From an uncultured Eubacteriales bacterium (GTDB taxonomy: Bacteria; Bacillota; Clostridia; Christensenellales; UBA1242), in NCBI GenBank assembly GCA_948512295.1, contig CAOQRA010000006.1, forward strand, positions 1 to 43,817: 43,817 nt of DNA, read 5' to 3'. The notes under the pieces were generated by a model. That model had not been told where the DNA came from and did not search any database. It saw nothing but the letters and a program-made list of their open reading frames with translations. Made by a program: the position numbers and the translations under genes. Shown piece after piece: positions 33,301 through 40,612 of this stretch. Positions within the stretch are counted from its first letter, which is position 1. Each line of letters begins with the position of its first letter.

Positions 33301-33605
33301 CCAGGATTGCTTGTCAAATGATAAGCAGAGGTCATTCTGCTAGAAAAATTTGGTCCCACATCGATAACCATGCCAGTGCCACGATTTGAAGAGTCAATTT
33401 TACTCCAACCAGATAAGTTATCTCCTTCCACATATTCACCAGATATGTTTGTAAAGGAATTTGAATAGGTATGTTCTACATAATCATTTCTATACTCTGC
33501 AGCGCTAGTTGCATTTAAGGATAAAGTGCCAATTCCAGCAAAAGCAAATGGAACAGCGAGAGCAAAGCAAATAGGTTTTAAGTTCTTTTTGTTAGTCTTT
33601 TTCAT
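30339..33605 (-). CDS. Large surface protein: four repeated beta domains, membrane helix, cytoplasmic coiled coil
   Basis: This 1088-residue protein has a signal peptide (about 1-36), four similar domains outside the cell (about 45-240, 285-485, 505-690, 700-880), a spacer rich in Thr, Pro, Asn and Glu (890-914), one membrane helix (917-939), and a cytoplasmic tail that is a charged coiled coil (about 965-1080). Each outside domain ends alike: VFFDEAYLEKFAETTFF, VIIDNLKLYSSDNSSF, VYLDNFMYGAATQETY, LTHIDFAESTQADF. They look like carbohydrate-binding-module beta sandwiches. There is no LPXTG or S-layer motif. It may link wall or host glycans to the inside of the cell. AAAGGTG precedes the ATG. 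Confidence 0.8.
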   Translation of the reverse strand: MKKTNKKNLKPICFALAVPFAFAGIGTLSLNATSAAEYRNDYVEHTYSNSFTNISGEYVEGDNLSGWSKIDSSNRGTGMVIDVGPNFSSRMTSAYHLTSNPGKKGSDDKILMLNSQTSSEKATAKVGYKSASTTLDANSYYRFSIDALTTRNGDDEIYSAYASIYVNGLVDEKGTPVKVAYENMTNTQWQTYYFYIATGNEAQTVTFDLYLGSETSISGGAVFFDEAYLEKFAETTFFTSAQLQNYNFTDVITNDNSTKFVVDALQNDKALDMSGYNFDFEDQIDNINVFSDAWTPYRNSVNAHASIMPINGIQPSYFKEITKFEYVGHDLSFNKNTQKANKQALVLYNNSATYSSVTSKAITIKAHEIYKLTLKAKVSEIKSGNFSINIKETDKIYSRYGIKKENYTLASYSKTGFSSNTSNNFNNDYTTIELYIKGHDYYDSEFKIELALGSNDAGSEGCVIIDNLKLYSSDNSSFTSASDKVEFKANSSDASYNGLFNLVENNLEYPLKAQGWTAKKEKDNFASGVIYLENEAQYLEKYKDESWKFSYPGSPTGTDQPNNLYMMHNPTAGYQSLKSADVELTSSNEYHVITFDYKTVSTIREKDATFAIEVVDTNGITLFYKTGYNAENWKDGKAKLYFRTKATTPSSVNVIIHFGQEKDKMTGYVYLDNFMYGAATQETYEAATDKTDLTNYFLNLDVKGEIGENLTNSEAYKFAIDKNYSSTNIENASKGGIVSGKANEFGVTTQDETNILVISTASKSKSSLTSVYNFKLEGSKYYRMTFDLKTNLAKPNTDDKHECKYGVSVGLTNYSLASMLKSNEDWTTYTIYFKVNEASSQNFTFTLDCDCDESLGSAFLTHIDFAESTQADFEAASDNDLYNETIFTSTIDAEETPDTPPDNTENENPTQTNNEQLWVIIPSILLGAVLLMAILAVAFKKVKFNKKEKVERANYDKKFDVNHDVILMKAKKERDQEAEEIRSSINALIQEREQLEADHKAQVREQRAKSNGKVSKETEREFKNYANKIARLNEKEIILKEQLESTLSAEHLIVIENRLASEEEKTLREMEKLQAGKIKQKQDQDNQE

Positions 33606-33635
33606 TTTTCACCTTTCATAAATTATTTCATATCA

Positions 33636-33664
33636 ATGATACTACATTTCTTGCCAATAATCAA
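33636..33664 (-). promoter_or_regulatory. Predicted promoter of the surface-protein gene
   Basis: On the minus strand TTGATT (33659-33664), a 17-base spacer and TATCAT (33636-33641). Confidence 0.55.
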
Positions 33665-33696
33665 ATAATTTTTACATATTTATTTATAATAATAAT

Positions 33697-34200
33697 ATGA
33701 AATCTCAAATTGTCAAGCGTAAATCTGGCTGCATGGACCAAAAAGCCCATGATTTTTGTCTAGCTTTAAAAAGTAATAAAAGTTTAGCAAGAGGCAATTT
33801 GCATACTAAATATGATTTCCAATTTGTTAAAATTAAAAACCAAAGCTTTAAAGAAAAACTATATTTGATTTTAAGTGGTATGGTGATAGGGCTTTTAAAT
33901 GGATTTTTTGGCGGTGGCGGAGGCATGGTTTGCGTGCCAATACTTCAAAAAGTGTTAAAGCTTGAAAGTAAACAAGCACATGCAACTGCTATACTTGTAA
34001 TTTTGCCTATCAGTTTAATTTCAGCCTTTATTTATGTATACAATGGTTATATATCCTCATATCCTCTTTTGATTGTAGGAAGTGGAGTTATTTGTGGCGG
34101 AATTATAGGCTCTTATGCTTTAAAAATGTTACCACCTAAAGTCATTAAGGTTATTTTTGCGCTTGTTATGTTTGCAGGAGGAATTAAGCTGATTTTCTAA
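33697..34200 (+). CDS. TSUP (TauE/SafE) transporter, N-terminal half protein
   Basis: This 167-residue protein has a hydrophilic N-terminal tail of about 50 residues, then one TSUP repeat: SGMVIGLLNGFFGGGGGM followed by three more hydrophobic helices. TSUP proteins export or import sulfite, sulfoacetate or related anions and normally have two such repeats in one chain. The ATG has no ribosome site but lies six bases after a TATAAT (33685-33690). The stop TAA overlaps the next ATG (TAATG), so the partner half is coupled. Confidence 0.8.
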   Translation: MKSQIVKRKSGCMDQKAHDFCLALKSNKSLARGNLHTKYDFQFVKIKNQSFKEKLYLILSGMVIGLLNGFFGGGGGMVCVPILQKVLKLESKQAHATAILVILPISLISAFIYVYNGYISSYPLLIVGSGVICGGIIGSYALKMLPPKVIKVIFALVMFAGGIKLIF

Positions 34201-34562
34201 TGACAATATTTTTAATGATTTTATTTGGCTTTGCTGCTGGTATATTTGGAGGACTAGGAATGGGCGGGGGGACTTTGTTAATCCCACTCCTGACCATTTT
34301 TCTTTCGTTCGACCAAAAATTAAGTCAAGGAATTAATTTGATTTCCTTTATGGTCATGGCTTTACTTGCACTTATCATTCATTATAAAAACGGCTATCTA
34401 AAAACCAAAGGTATTGTTTATATTATTTTAAGCGGCATTATTTTTTCTGCCATAGGCGCTTTACTTGCCTCAAACATCCCAACTAACCTGCTTAGAATGG
34501 CCTTTGGAGTGTTTTTATGTGTGCTTAGCGTTATAGAAGTTGTTAAAGTGTTAAAAAAATAG
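34200..34562 (+). CDS. TSUP (TauE/SafE) transporter, C-terminal half protein
   Basis: This 120-residue protein is a single TSUP repeat: GFAAGIFGGLGMGGGTLLIP and three further hydrophobic helices. It starts on the last base of the preceding gene's stop codon. Each half has its own glycine-rich motif, so the two proteins probably form one transporter as a heterodimer. The junction does not look like a recent frameshift, since both ends are clean. Confidence 0.82.
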   Translation: MTIFLMILFGFAAGIFGGLGMGGGTLLIPLLTIFLSFDQKLSQGINLISFMVMALLALIIHYKNGYLKTKGIVYIILSGIIFSAIGALLASNIPTNLLRMAFGVFLCVLSVIEVVKVLKK

Positions 34563-34591
34563 TTTACTTTATTAAAGTTTTATGGTAAAAT
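34563..34591 (+). promoter_or_regulatory. Predicted promoter of the ferredoxin/Ppx-like/protease/MreB-like operon
   Basis: TTTACT (34563-34568), a 17-base spacer and TAAAAT (34586-34591), with TG one base before the -10 (extended -10). Confidence 0.65.
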
Positions 34592-34614
34592 AATCCTCGA
34601 ATGGAGGACTAAAG

Positions 34615-34782
34615 ATGGTAGATAAGAAAAAATGTATAGGCTGTGGCACTTGTGTGGCTATTTGTCCAGTTGGCGCTATATCCTTTGATAGCGACGGCAA
34701 AGCTAAGATAGACCCTAAAAAGTGTATACATTGTGGAGCTTGTGAAGCAAGTTGTCCAGTTGGCGCTATCCAATTAAAATAG
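34615..34782 (+). CDS. Ferredoxin, 2[4Fe-4S]
   Basis: This 55-residue electron carrier has two complete cluster motifs, CxxCxxCxxxCP, with Cys7, 10, 13, 17 and Cys37, 40, 43, 47, each followed by VGAI. This is the classical clostridial type. TGGAGG lies upstream of the ATG. It is the first gene of a four-gene operon; the next gene starts 11 bases after its stop. Its presence suggests an anaerobic, low-potential metabolism. Confidence 0.92.
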   Translation: MVDKKKCIGCGTCVAICPVGAISFDSDGKAKIDPKKCIHCGACEASCPVGAIQLK

Positions 34783-34793
34783 AGAGGTAAATA

Positions 34794-36290
34794 ATGACTA
34801 ATATTGCAACTATAGAACTTAATGAAAAAGAACTTAAACTATCCATCTTTAAAACAAGTAATGGACGTTATTCATTGATTGAAGAAAAAACTCAGCCTTT
34901 TAAAATTGGTGAAGAGATTTGGACTGATGAACTTTTGCGTCCAAAAACTAAAACTGACCTTGTAGATGTTTTAAAGATTTATAGAAAAATGATTGAAAGC
35001 TATAAAGTTCAAAAGATTTTGGCTTATGCTTCGAATATTCTTTTGAAAGCACGCAACTATCATGGTTTTATTGAAGAAGTTTACAATCACACTGGCATAA
35101 GCTTCAGCATTTTTGATACAGAAGAAATTATTAAAAATATATATACTTCTGTTATTAATTCAATTGACAACTCCAAAGGTTACATAATAAACATTGGGGC
35201 ATACTCAACTAATTTAATAAAATATAACAGACGTACAATTCTTGGCAGCAGCACAATAGGTTTTGGGGCTGTTAATCTTAGCATTGATGAAAACGGTAAT
35301 ATGCGTGAATATAACGATATGCTAAAACTTGCAAAAGAACAGGTAGGCGGAATGGAAGTTTTGTCCACTATGGAGGATGATAGTCTTTTTGTGGGCACAG
35401 GAAATGCCTTTCTTTCTTTTGGACATATTGCTAAAAAGATTGCAAGGTATCCGCTTGATATTGAAAATAATTATGTCGTATCTCGTAACATAATGTCGCA
35501 AACTATCGATTTTATCAAAGGAATCGACCTTGATAGAATTAAAAAAATTAAAGGCATAGCAGAAAGTGAAGCCTCAAGCATTGGTGGAACTCTTGCTTTA
35601 ATTCAAGCTTTTTATGAGGTATTGAAAGCAAAAGAGGTTACTATATCTACTGCAAATATTCGCGATGGCGTAATGCATTCTAACATCAGCGTGCCAGCGC
35701 AAGAAAAATTTAATGATTTACTTGCTAACTCTATTGAATCCTACTTGGAATTTAATCGTGACGAATATTCAATTAACAAGCCAGTTTACAATATGGCAAT
35801 GACGCTATTTAAACAATTAAAAGTTATGCATAAATTGCCACGCTATTATGTAAAACCACTTAGGATTGCTGCGCAGCTTTATAACAGCGGAAGGGTAATT
35901 AATTTTAATGATAATAGTAAATATGGTTTTACAACCATATTGTATTCTGGAATTTGTGGAGCAACTCATAGAGAACTTCTTTTGGCTGCATTTATTTGTC
36001 TGTGCCAAAATTTAGACGATTTTTCTCCTGCTGAATGGATGAAATACAAAGACATTGTAGAAGAGGAAGATTTAGATGCTGTGCGCAAGCTTGGCGTTAT
36101 TGTTAAACTTGCAGAAGCTTTGAATGCTTCTAAGAAAGTTGTTATCACGGATTTAATTTGTGATATTTTAGGCGATTCTATTATTATGAAGACTGTAGTC
36201 GAAGGTGATGCATCTTTTGAAATTATGGAAGGAATGAAAGTTGCCATTGATTATAAAAAAGTGTTTAAGAAAAGCTTACAAATTATTTAA
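34794..36290 (+). CDS. Ppx/GppA-family protein with degenerate active site
   Basis: This 498-residue protein has the exopolyphosphatase/pppGpp-phosphatase layout: two actin-like halves, then a C-terminal HD-type helical domain. The motifs are altered. The phosphate loop that should resemble DIGGGSTE reads NIGAYSTN (133-140). GTG(G/S) becomes GTGNAF near residue 202. The region that should hold the HD pair (about 350-385, AAQLYNSGRVINF) has Tyr-Asn. Enzyme activity is doubtful; a binding or regulatory role is more likely. AGAGG precedes the ATG. The protease gene starts nine bases after the stop. Confidence 0.72.
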   Translation: MTNIATIELNEKELKLSIFKTSNGRYSLIEEKTQPFKIGEEIWTDELLRPKTKTDLVDVLKIYRKMIESYKVQKILAYASNILLKARNYHGFIEEVYNHTGISFSIFDTEEIIKNIYTSVINSIDNSKGYIINIGAYSTNLIKYNRRTILGSSTIGFGAVNLSIDENGNMREYNDMLKLAKEQVGGMEVLSTMEDDSLFVGTGNAFLSFGHIAKKIARYPLDIENNYVVSRNIMSQTIDFIKGIDLDRIKKIKGIAESEASSIGGTLALIQAFYEVLKAKEVTISTANIRDGVMHSNISVPAQEKFNDLLANSIESYLEFNRDEYSINKPVYNMAMTLFKQLKVMHKLPRYYVKPLRIAAQLYNSGRVINFNDNSKYGFTTILYSGICGATHRELLLAAFICLCQNLDDFSPAEWMKYKDIVEEEDLDAVRKLGVIVKLAEALNASKKVVITDLICDILGDSIIMKTVVEGDASFEIMEGMKVAIDYKKVFKKSLQII

Positions 36291-36299
36291 GAGGTGAGA

Positions 36300-37634
36300 A
36301 TGAAAAATAATTTAAAGGCAGTAATTTTAAGCTTAGCAATAGTATTATGCCTGTCGCTAGGAGTGGGCGGAATTATTTTTCTTACCTCTACTCCTAAGAC
36401 CTATTTAACAAGTTATTGTCAAAATGAAAGAATTGCAGAAGATATGACTCGTAATCAGATTGCAAAAGTTTATTCGCCATCTTGTGTAGTTGTACATTGC
36501 TCTGCAACTGACCCTACAAAACGTTACTCCTTGCCAGTTTTTGGAAGCGGTGTTTGCATAGCTGCTAAAGGGTTTCAAGCAGGTGAATATACCGCTTCAA
36601 AAGGAATGTACTTTGCAACTAACTATCATGTTGTTAGTTTCGCCCTTGACCCTCTTTACAGCCAGTATACAACTAAGATACAGATTGAAACCTCGGTATC
36701 TTCGCAAAGATATGATGCACAATTGCTTTGGGCAAACAAGGATTTAGACGTTGCTGTCGTTTATTGTGACGAAAGTTTTGATTTTGGTTGGATAAACATG
36801 AAAGATAGGCTTGTGTTTTCAGAGGACAAAGATAAACCTTATTATGAAGACATTTTTGTAATTGGCACTCCAAGAAGCGTAAACTATAAAAATACATTGA
36901 CACTTGGTAATATTTCAAATAACAATTTCCAGTTATTAGAAGTCACTGCAGATGACTATTATAGTTATAATTTGAATGGAGAACTTAAGGTAACCAACGA
37001 TAAAGAGGTGGTTTCTGGTAAATATTCGTATGTATCTAGATATACAACCCATAGAGATTTTTACGACAACGTTTATGAAAACACCGTTTTAATGAATTGT
37101 GACATTGCGGGTGGCAATTCTGGCGGGGGAGTTTTTGATTGTTATGGCAACCTAATCGGTCTTGCTACTTTAGGGAAATCAGTTGATTATTCTGGTTCGG
37201 CGGCTATGAACTTTATGGTTCCAGTCTATCCAATAATGCAAGTGCTTAATAAATTAATTATTGAAAACGAAACTGGTACTCGTCAAACCATATACACTAT
37301 GGAAAAAATGAAATTTGTGGGTATAGACTCTTACGAAGCGATGTTATTTAAAAGTAATATAGTAAGTTTTGATTATTATCTATTTGATGGACAACTTTAT
37401 GATGTGATTAATTATGACTCTGCATTTCAATTTTCTAATTATGGAGTGTATGTAGTAGAAAGTGAAACCTCAAATTTTACTAAAGGTTCGGTTATTATAG
37501 GCATGAGTAAAAATGGAACAGATTTTACGCAAATTGATAATAGAAATGACTTGATATTTTTCTTATTGAATTGTAACGAGGGCGAAAAAATTTATGTAAG
37601 CAGCAATAATGGCGTTTACACGATAAATTTGTAG
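36300..37634 (+). CDS. Membrane-anchored trypsin-like serine protease (HtrA/S1C type)
   Basis: This 444-residue protease has an N-terminal signal-anchor (about residues 5-29) and an outside trypsin-fold domain with a full triad: His110 in ATNYHVVS, Asp150 in NKDLDVAVV and Ser274 in AGGNSGGGVF. Compared with DegP it carries an insertion between the Asp and Ser regions. Its C-terminal region (about 315-444) may be a divergent PDZ domain, since KGSVIIGMSKNGT resembles the PDZ core. I start at the ATG at 36300, since GAGGTG lies directly before it. It sits between Ppx-like and MreB-like genes. Confidence 0.85.
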   Translation: MKNNLKAVILSLAIVLCLSLGVGGIIFLTSTPKTYLTSYCQNERIAEDMTRNQIAKVYSPSCVVVHCSATDPTKRYSLPVFGSGVCIAAKGFQAGEYTASKGMYFATNYHVVSFALDPLYSQYTTKIQIETSVSSQRYDAQLLWANKDLDVAVVYCDESFDFGWINMKDRLVFSEDKDKPYYEDIFVIGTPRSVNYKNTLTLGNISNNNFQLLEVTADDYYSYNLNGELKVTNDKEVVSGKYSYVSRYTTHRDFYDNVYENTVLMNCDIAGGNSGGGVFDCYGNLIGLATLGKSVDYSGSAAMNFMVPVYPIMQVLNKLIIENETGTRQTIYTMEKMKFVGIDSYEAMLFKSNIVSFDYYLFDGQLYDVINYDSAFQFSNYGVYVVESETSNFTKGSVIIGMSKNGTDFTQIDNRNDLIFFLLNCNEGEKIYVSSNNGVYTINL

Positions 37635-37643
37635 GAGGTGACA

Positions 37644-38645
37644 ATGATAGAATATAAATATGCAGTTGAAATCGGCGGAGCAAACACCAAGATATTTGTC
37701 AAAGATTGTGGGCTAAGCTTAAGTGAGCCTACATTAGTTGCGGCAGAGGCTACACCACAAGGCTATAAAATTTTAGGGCTTGGAAACGAAGCTAAAAAAT
37801 TAATGGGTAAAACGACTGACGCAGTAGAAGTTTTCAGCCCAGTTTCTAATGGACTTATTAAAAATTTTGAATATTGTCAAAAACTACTTGAATATTTTTT
37901 CAATAAAGTTGAGTATAAAAAAAGACGTGAGAATGTTATTGTGCTTGTCAATTGCGGACTTGGGGAAAACGAAAAGAAAGAATATTTACGTCTTTTGCAT
38001 GCAGTAGGGTTTAAGGAAGTTAAGCTTGTTCCTACTACTGTGTGCAGTTGTTTAGGTGCTGGTAAAAATATAAGTTCCACAAAAACGACCATGGTTGTTA
38101 ATATGGGCGGTGCCAATACTGATGTGGCTGTTATAAATATGAATTCAATTATAAAAGGTGCGACAATCGGTATTGGAGGTCGTGCTATGGACAGCGCAAT
38201 TTCTCATACTATCGCGTATAATCATGGTATAGTGATAGGGCTTGGCATGGCGGAAGCACTTAAAAATGAAGTAGGAAGTCTTTTTACAAATGATACTTTA
38301 AATATGGAAATTACTGGCGTGGATGTTGAAACAAAAATGCCTCGTGCTTACATAATTACCTCTAATGACTTATATCCGGTTTTGGAGCCATATTTTGCTG
38401 AAATAATCAAGGCTGTGGAAGTGACTATCACTTCATTGGCTCCTGAAATTTCAACCGATATTATTCAAAATGGAGTTATGTGGACTGGAGGGCTAGCAAA
38501 TATTGCAGGGCTTGGTGAATATCTTAAAAAATATTTCAGGTTTCCTTTCTATATTGCATCTGACGCAGAAAATGTGTCAATTTTGGGTGGCGGAAAGTTA
38601 CTTGACGACCAGCAATTATTGTCTAAAATTGTAGAAAATTTTTAA
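37644..38645 (+). CDS. MreB-like actin-family protein
   Basis: This 333-residue protein has the MreB/FtsA-type ASKHA fold. Phosphate 1 is VEIGGANTKIFV, phosphate 2 is VVNMGGANTDVAVI, the adenosine motif is WTGGLANIAGL, and IGGRAMDSAI matches MreB's VGGDEMDEAI. It is divergent from standard MreB and lacks its N-terminal hydrophobic anchor. It may be a second, specialised actin homologue that filaments on the membrane or on wall machinery. AGGAGGTGA precedes the ATG at 37644. A strong terminator follows. Confidence 0.8.
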   Translation: MIEYKYAVEIGGANTKIFVKDCGLSLSEPTLVAAEATPQGYKILGLGNEAKKLMGKTTDAVEVFSPVSNGLIKNFEYCQKLLEYFFNKVEYKKRRENVIVLVNCGLGENEKKEYLRLLHAVGFKEVKLVPTTVCSCLGAGKNISSTKTTMVVNMGGANTDVAVINMNSIIKGATIGIGGRAMDSAISHTIAYNHGIVIGLGMAEALKNEVGSLFTNDTLNMEITGVDVETKMPRAYIITSNDLYPVLEPYFAEIIKAVEVTITSLAPEISTDIIQNGVMWTGGLANIAGLGEYLKKYFRFPFYIASDAENVSILGGGKLLDDQQLLSKIVENF

Positions 38646-38673
38646 AAGCGAGAGTTATAGTCTCGCTTTTTTT
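38644..38673 (+). terminator. Terminator of the ferredoxin to MreB-like operon
   Basis: A perfect 10-bp stem (38644-38653 with 38661-38670) with a 7-base loop and a T run begins inside the stop codon. Confidence 0.88.
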
Positions 38674-38746
38674 ATTAAAAAACGCTGTTATAGCGTAAAA
38701 CAGATGTTTTGTATGAAATAATTAATATTTTCCATTATATTGGCTA

Positions 38747-38775
38747 TTGACAATGGTGTTATCAAATGTTAAAAT
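38747..38775 (+). promoter_or_regulatory. Strong promoter of the 38800 gene
   Basis: TTGACA (38747-38752), a 17-base spacer and TAAAAT (38770-38775), with TG one base before the -10. Confidence 0.8.
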
Positions 38776-38799
38776 AAAAATCAAGGAGGGAGAGTATAA

Positions 38800-39582
38800 A
38801 TGAAAAATATGGAGCTAAGTCATGTTTATTCTAAGTTTAATTTTGCAAAAAGATTTATAACAGACTATATGCATAGGATATTTGAAGAATACTTGAAAGG
38901 CGAAGCAAGAGCTGAATCTTCATCGGTTTTAGAAGTATTAAGTGAAGCCTTAAAAGGCATAAATCTTGCATGTTGCCAGCTTGATCAAATATGCGATGAA
39001 GAAGCAGAAAAATTCTTCCAAAAACATTATAAAAATGCTGTTTTTGCTGCAATTGTCCAACTTAAAAAAGATGTACACTGGTGCACGGGTAAATTAAGTA
39101 TTTATCCTATTGCTGAGTATGCAGATGTCGAACAAGTAAATTTTATTCCAGCTATTTATTATGCTTCACGTGCTAATGTGGCAGCCTTACGCAAGGCAGA
39201 AATAGATACCATAAAAATGTTGCGCGATAATGAAAAAGTTATAACTATGCAATTGCCTATTATGCAGTTATATAAAACATTGACAACCCAAGATGATTTA
39301 TTTTTTATAGATAAAGATATTAAATACCAGTATAATGATATATTCAATATTATCTTTTGCAGCCTTAATAGTGGCAGGTTGTTGGTAAGCAGCACAAAGC
39401 CTACTAAATTTCTTCAAAATATAAGAGATTATCTTAATTCTGAGTTTATTATTAAGTTTAATGATTATTATTCCATAGTGCAGCAATATGATGAACTTGC
39501 TGAAAAATATATTGCGCTTGCAAGCGACGCTTGGAACGATGCATTTGAAAAAATTAAGTTATCTAAGAAAAGCTCAGTCTAA
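38800..39582 (+). CDS. Soluble hypothetical protein
   Basis: This 260-residue protein is predicted helical and soluble, with no signal peptide, membrane segment or recognised motif. The first half is rich in Ala, Glu and Cys (ACCQLDQICDEEAEKFF); the second contains FFIDKDIKYQYNDIFNIIF and a helical C-terminus. AAGGAGGG precedes the ATG, and the promoter is strong. The last nine bases overlap the convergent minE gene. Confidence 0.75.
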   Translation: MKNMELSHVYSKFNFAKRFITDYMHRIFEEYLKGEARAESSSVLEVLSEALKGINLACCQLDQICDEEAEKFFQKHYKNAVFAAIVQLKKDVHWCTGKLSIYPIAEYADVEQVNFIPAIYYASRANVAALRKAEIDTIKMLRDNEKVITMQLPIMQLYKTLTTQDDLFFIDKDIKYQYNDIFNIIFCSLNSGRLLVSSTKPTKFLQNIRDYLNSEFIIKFNDYYSIVQQYDELAEKYIALASDAWNDAFEKIKLSKKSSV

Positions 39583-39819
39583 TCTGTGACCACTTAAATA
39601 TCCGATAGGCTTTAATCGAAGAGCGGACACCTCTATTTCAAACTTGAGGGAATCTTGCTCTTTTTTATATCTAATTTCTATAGGGTGGTTAAGCTCTATA
39701 TAGTTTGCTATGATAGGAGATATTTCGCCCTTAAGAATTTGACAAGTATGTATAGGATCCATACTTTTATCTCTTTCTAATATTGAATTTAATCTGTTTT
39801 GCATTATTTGATAATTCAT
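39574..39819 (-). CDS. minE: MinE, division-site topological specificity factor
   Basis: This 81-residue protein stimulates the MinD ATPase and drives Min oscillation. It shows the MinE pattern: RLNSILERDK, then ILKGEISPIIANYIEL, then a beta strand (PIEIRYKKE) and a C-terminal strand (LKFEIEVSALRL). It follows minD with one base between. The stop region overlaps the convergent 38800 gene by nine bases. Confidence 0.85.
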   Translation of the reverse strand: MNYQIMQNRLNSILERDKSMDPIHTCQILKGEISPIIANYIELNHPIEIRYKKEQDSLKFEIEVSALRLKPIGYLSGHRLD

Positions 39820-39820
39820 A

Positions 39821-40612
39821 TTATACCTTCTTTTTAATATTACGCTTTAAATAGCCAAAAAGACCTCTGTATTTATAAGTGCAATCAAATATTTTTTTGG
39901 AACCATTGTGTATGTTTTCAGAAAGTAATGTGAAAGCTCTTGCACTTTCTAATGAGTTAACTCTTCCGCCTACCGAACATGAACTTGATATTTCATCGTC
40001 TTCAGGAATGACGCCAAGTAGGGGGATATTAAGTGCTCTAACTATGGATTCAATATTCATAAGCTCTCCATTCATTAAAAGGTCGCCTCTCATTCTATTT
40101 ATCACTAATCCTTTGCTTTGAATATCGTATTCATTCAGAAGCCCTAGCACTTTGTCGGCATCTCGAATGCTTGACAAGTGTGGGGTGACAACTACTATTG
40201 CTTCATTTGCGGAAAAAACAGCACGATGAAATCCTGCTTCAACTCCAGCGGGGCAGTCGATTAAAATATAATCAAAACTGCTGTCTAGCATGTCTACAAC
40301 ATTTTTAATGTGCTCACCAAGAATTTTAGTTCTTCCATAAGCGTGTGAAGAGGGCAATACATACAAGGATGGGATTTTTTTATCTTGAACTAAGGCTTGT
40401 CTAGCCCTGCATTTGCCTATTATTACATCAGTTATATCAAAAACAACTTGATTTTCTACACCAAGCACAACATCAAGATTGTTTAATCCAATATCAACGT
40501 CAATTAAAACTACTCTAAATCCAAGGCTTGCAAGGTTGGCGCCTAATCCCGCACAAACTGTGGTTTTACCAACTCCGCCTTTACCACTTGTTAAAACAAT
40601 TTTTCTTGCCAT
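39821..40612 (-). CDS. minD: MinD, septum-site ATPase
   Basis: This 263-residue ATPase places the division site by binding the membrane when ATP-bound. It has the deviant Walker A KGGVGKTT (10-17), the switch segment IDVDIGLNNLD, Walker B ILIDCPAG, and a C-terminal amphipathic targeting helix (YRGLFGYLKRNIKKKV). AAGGAG lies just upstream of the ATG. minE follows; no minC is present in the window. Confidence 0.95.
   Translation of the reverse strand: MARKIVLTSGKGGVGKTTVCAGLGANLASLGFRVVLIDVDIGLNNLDVVLGVENQVVFDITDVIIGKCRARQALVQDKKIPSLYVLPSSHAYGRTKILGEHIKNVVDMLDSSFDYILIDCPAGVEAGFHRAVFSANEAIVVVTPHLSSIRDADKVLGLLNEYDIQSKGLVINRMRGDLLMNGELMNIESIVRALNIPLLGVIPEDDEISSSCSVGGRVNSLESARAFTLLSENIHNGSKKIFDCTYKYRGLFGYLKRNIKKKV

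Noticed and set aside
33697..34562. A frameshifted pseudogene of a single TSUP transporter.
   Set aside because: Each half has its own motif and a clean start and stop, and the TAATG overlap is a normal coupling arrangement.
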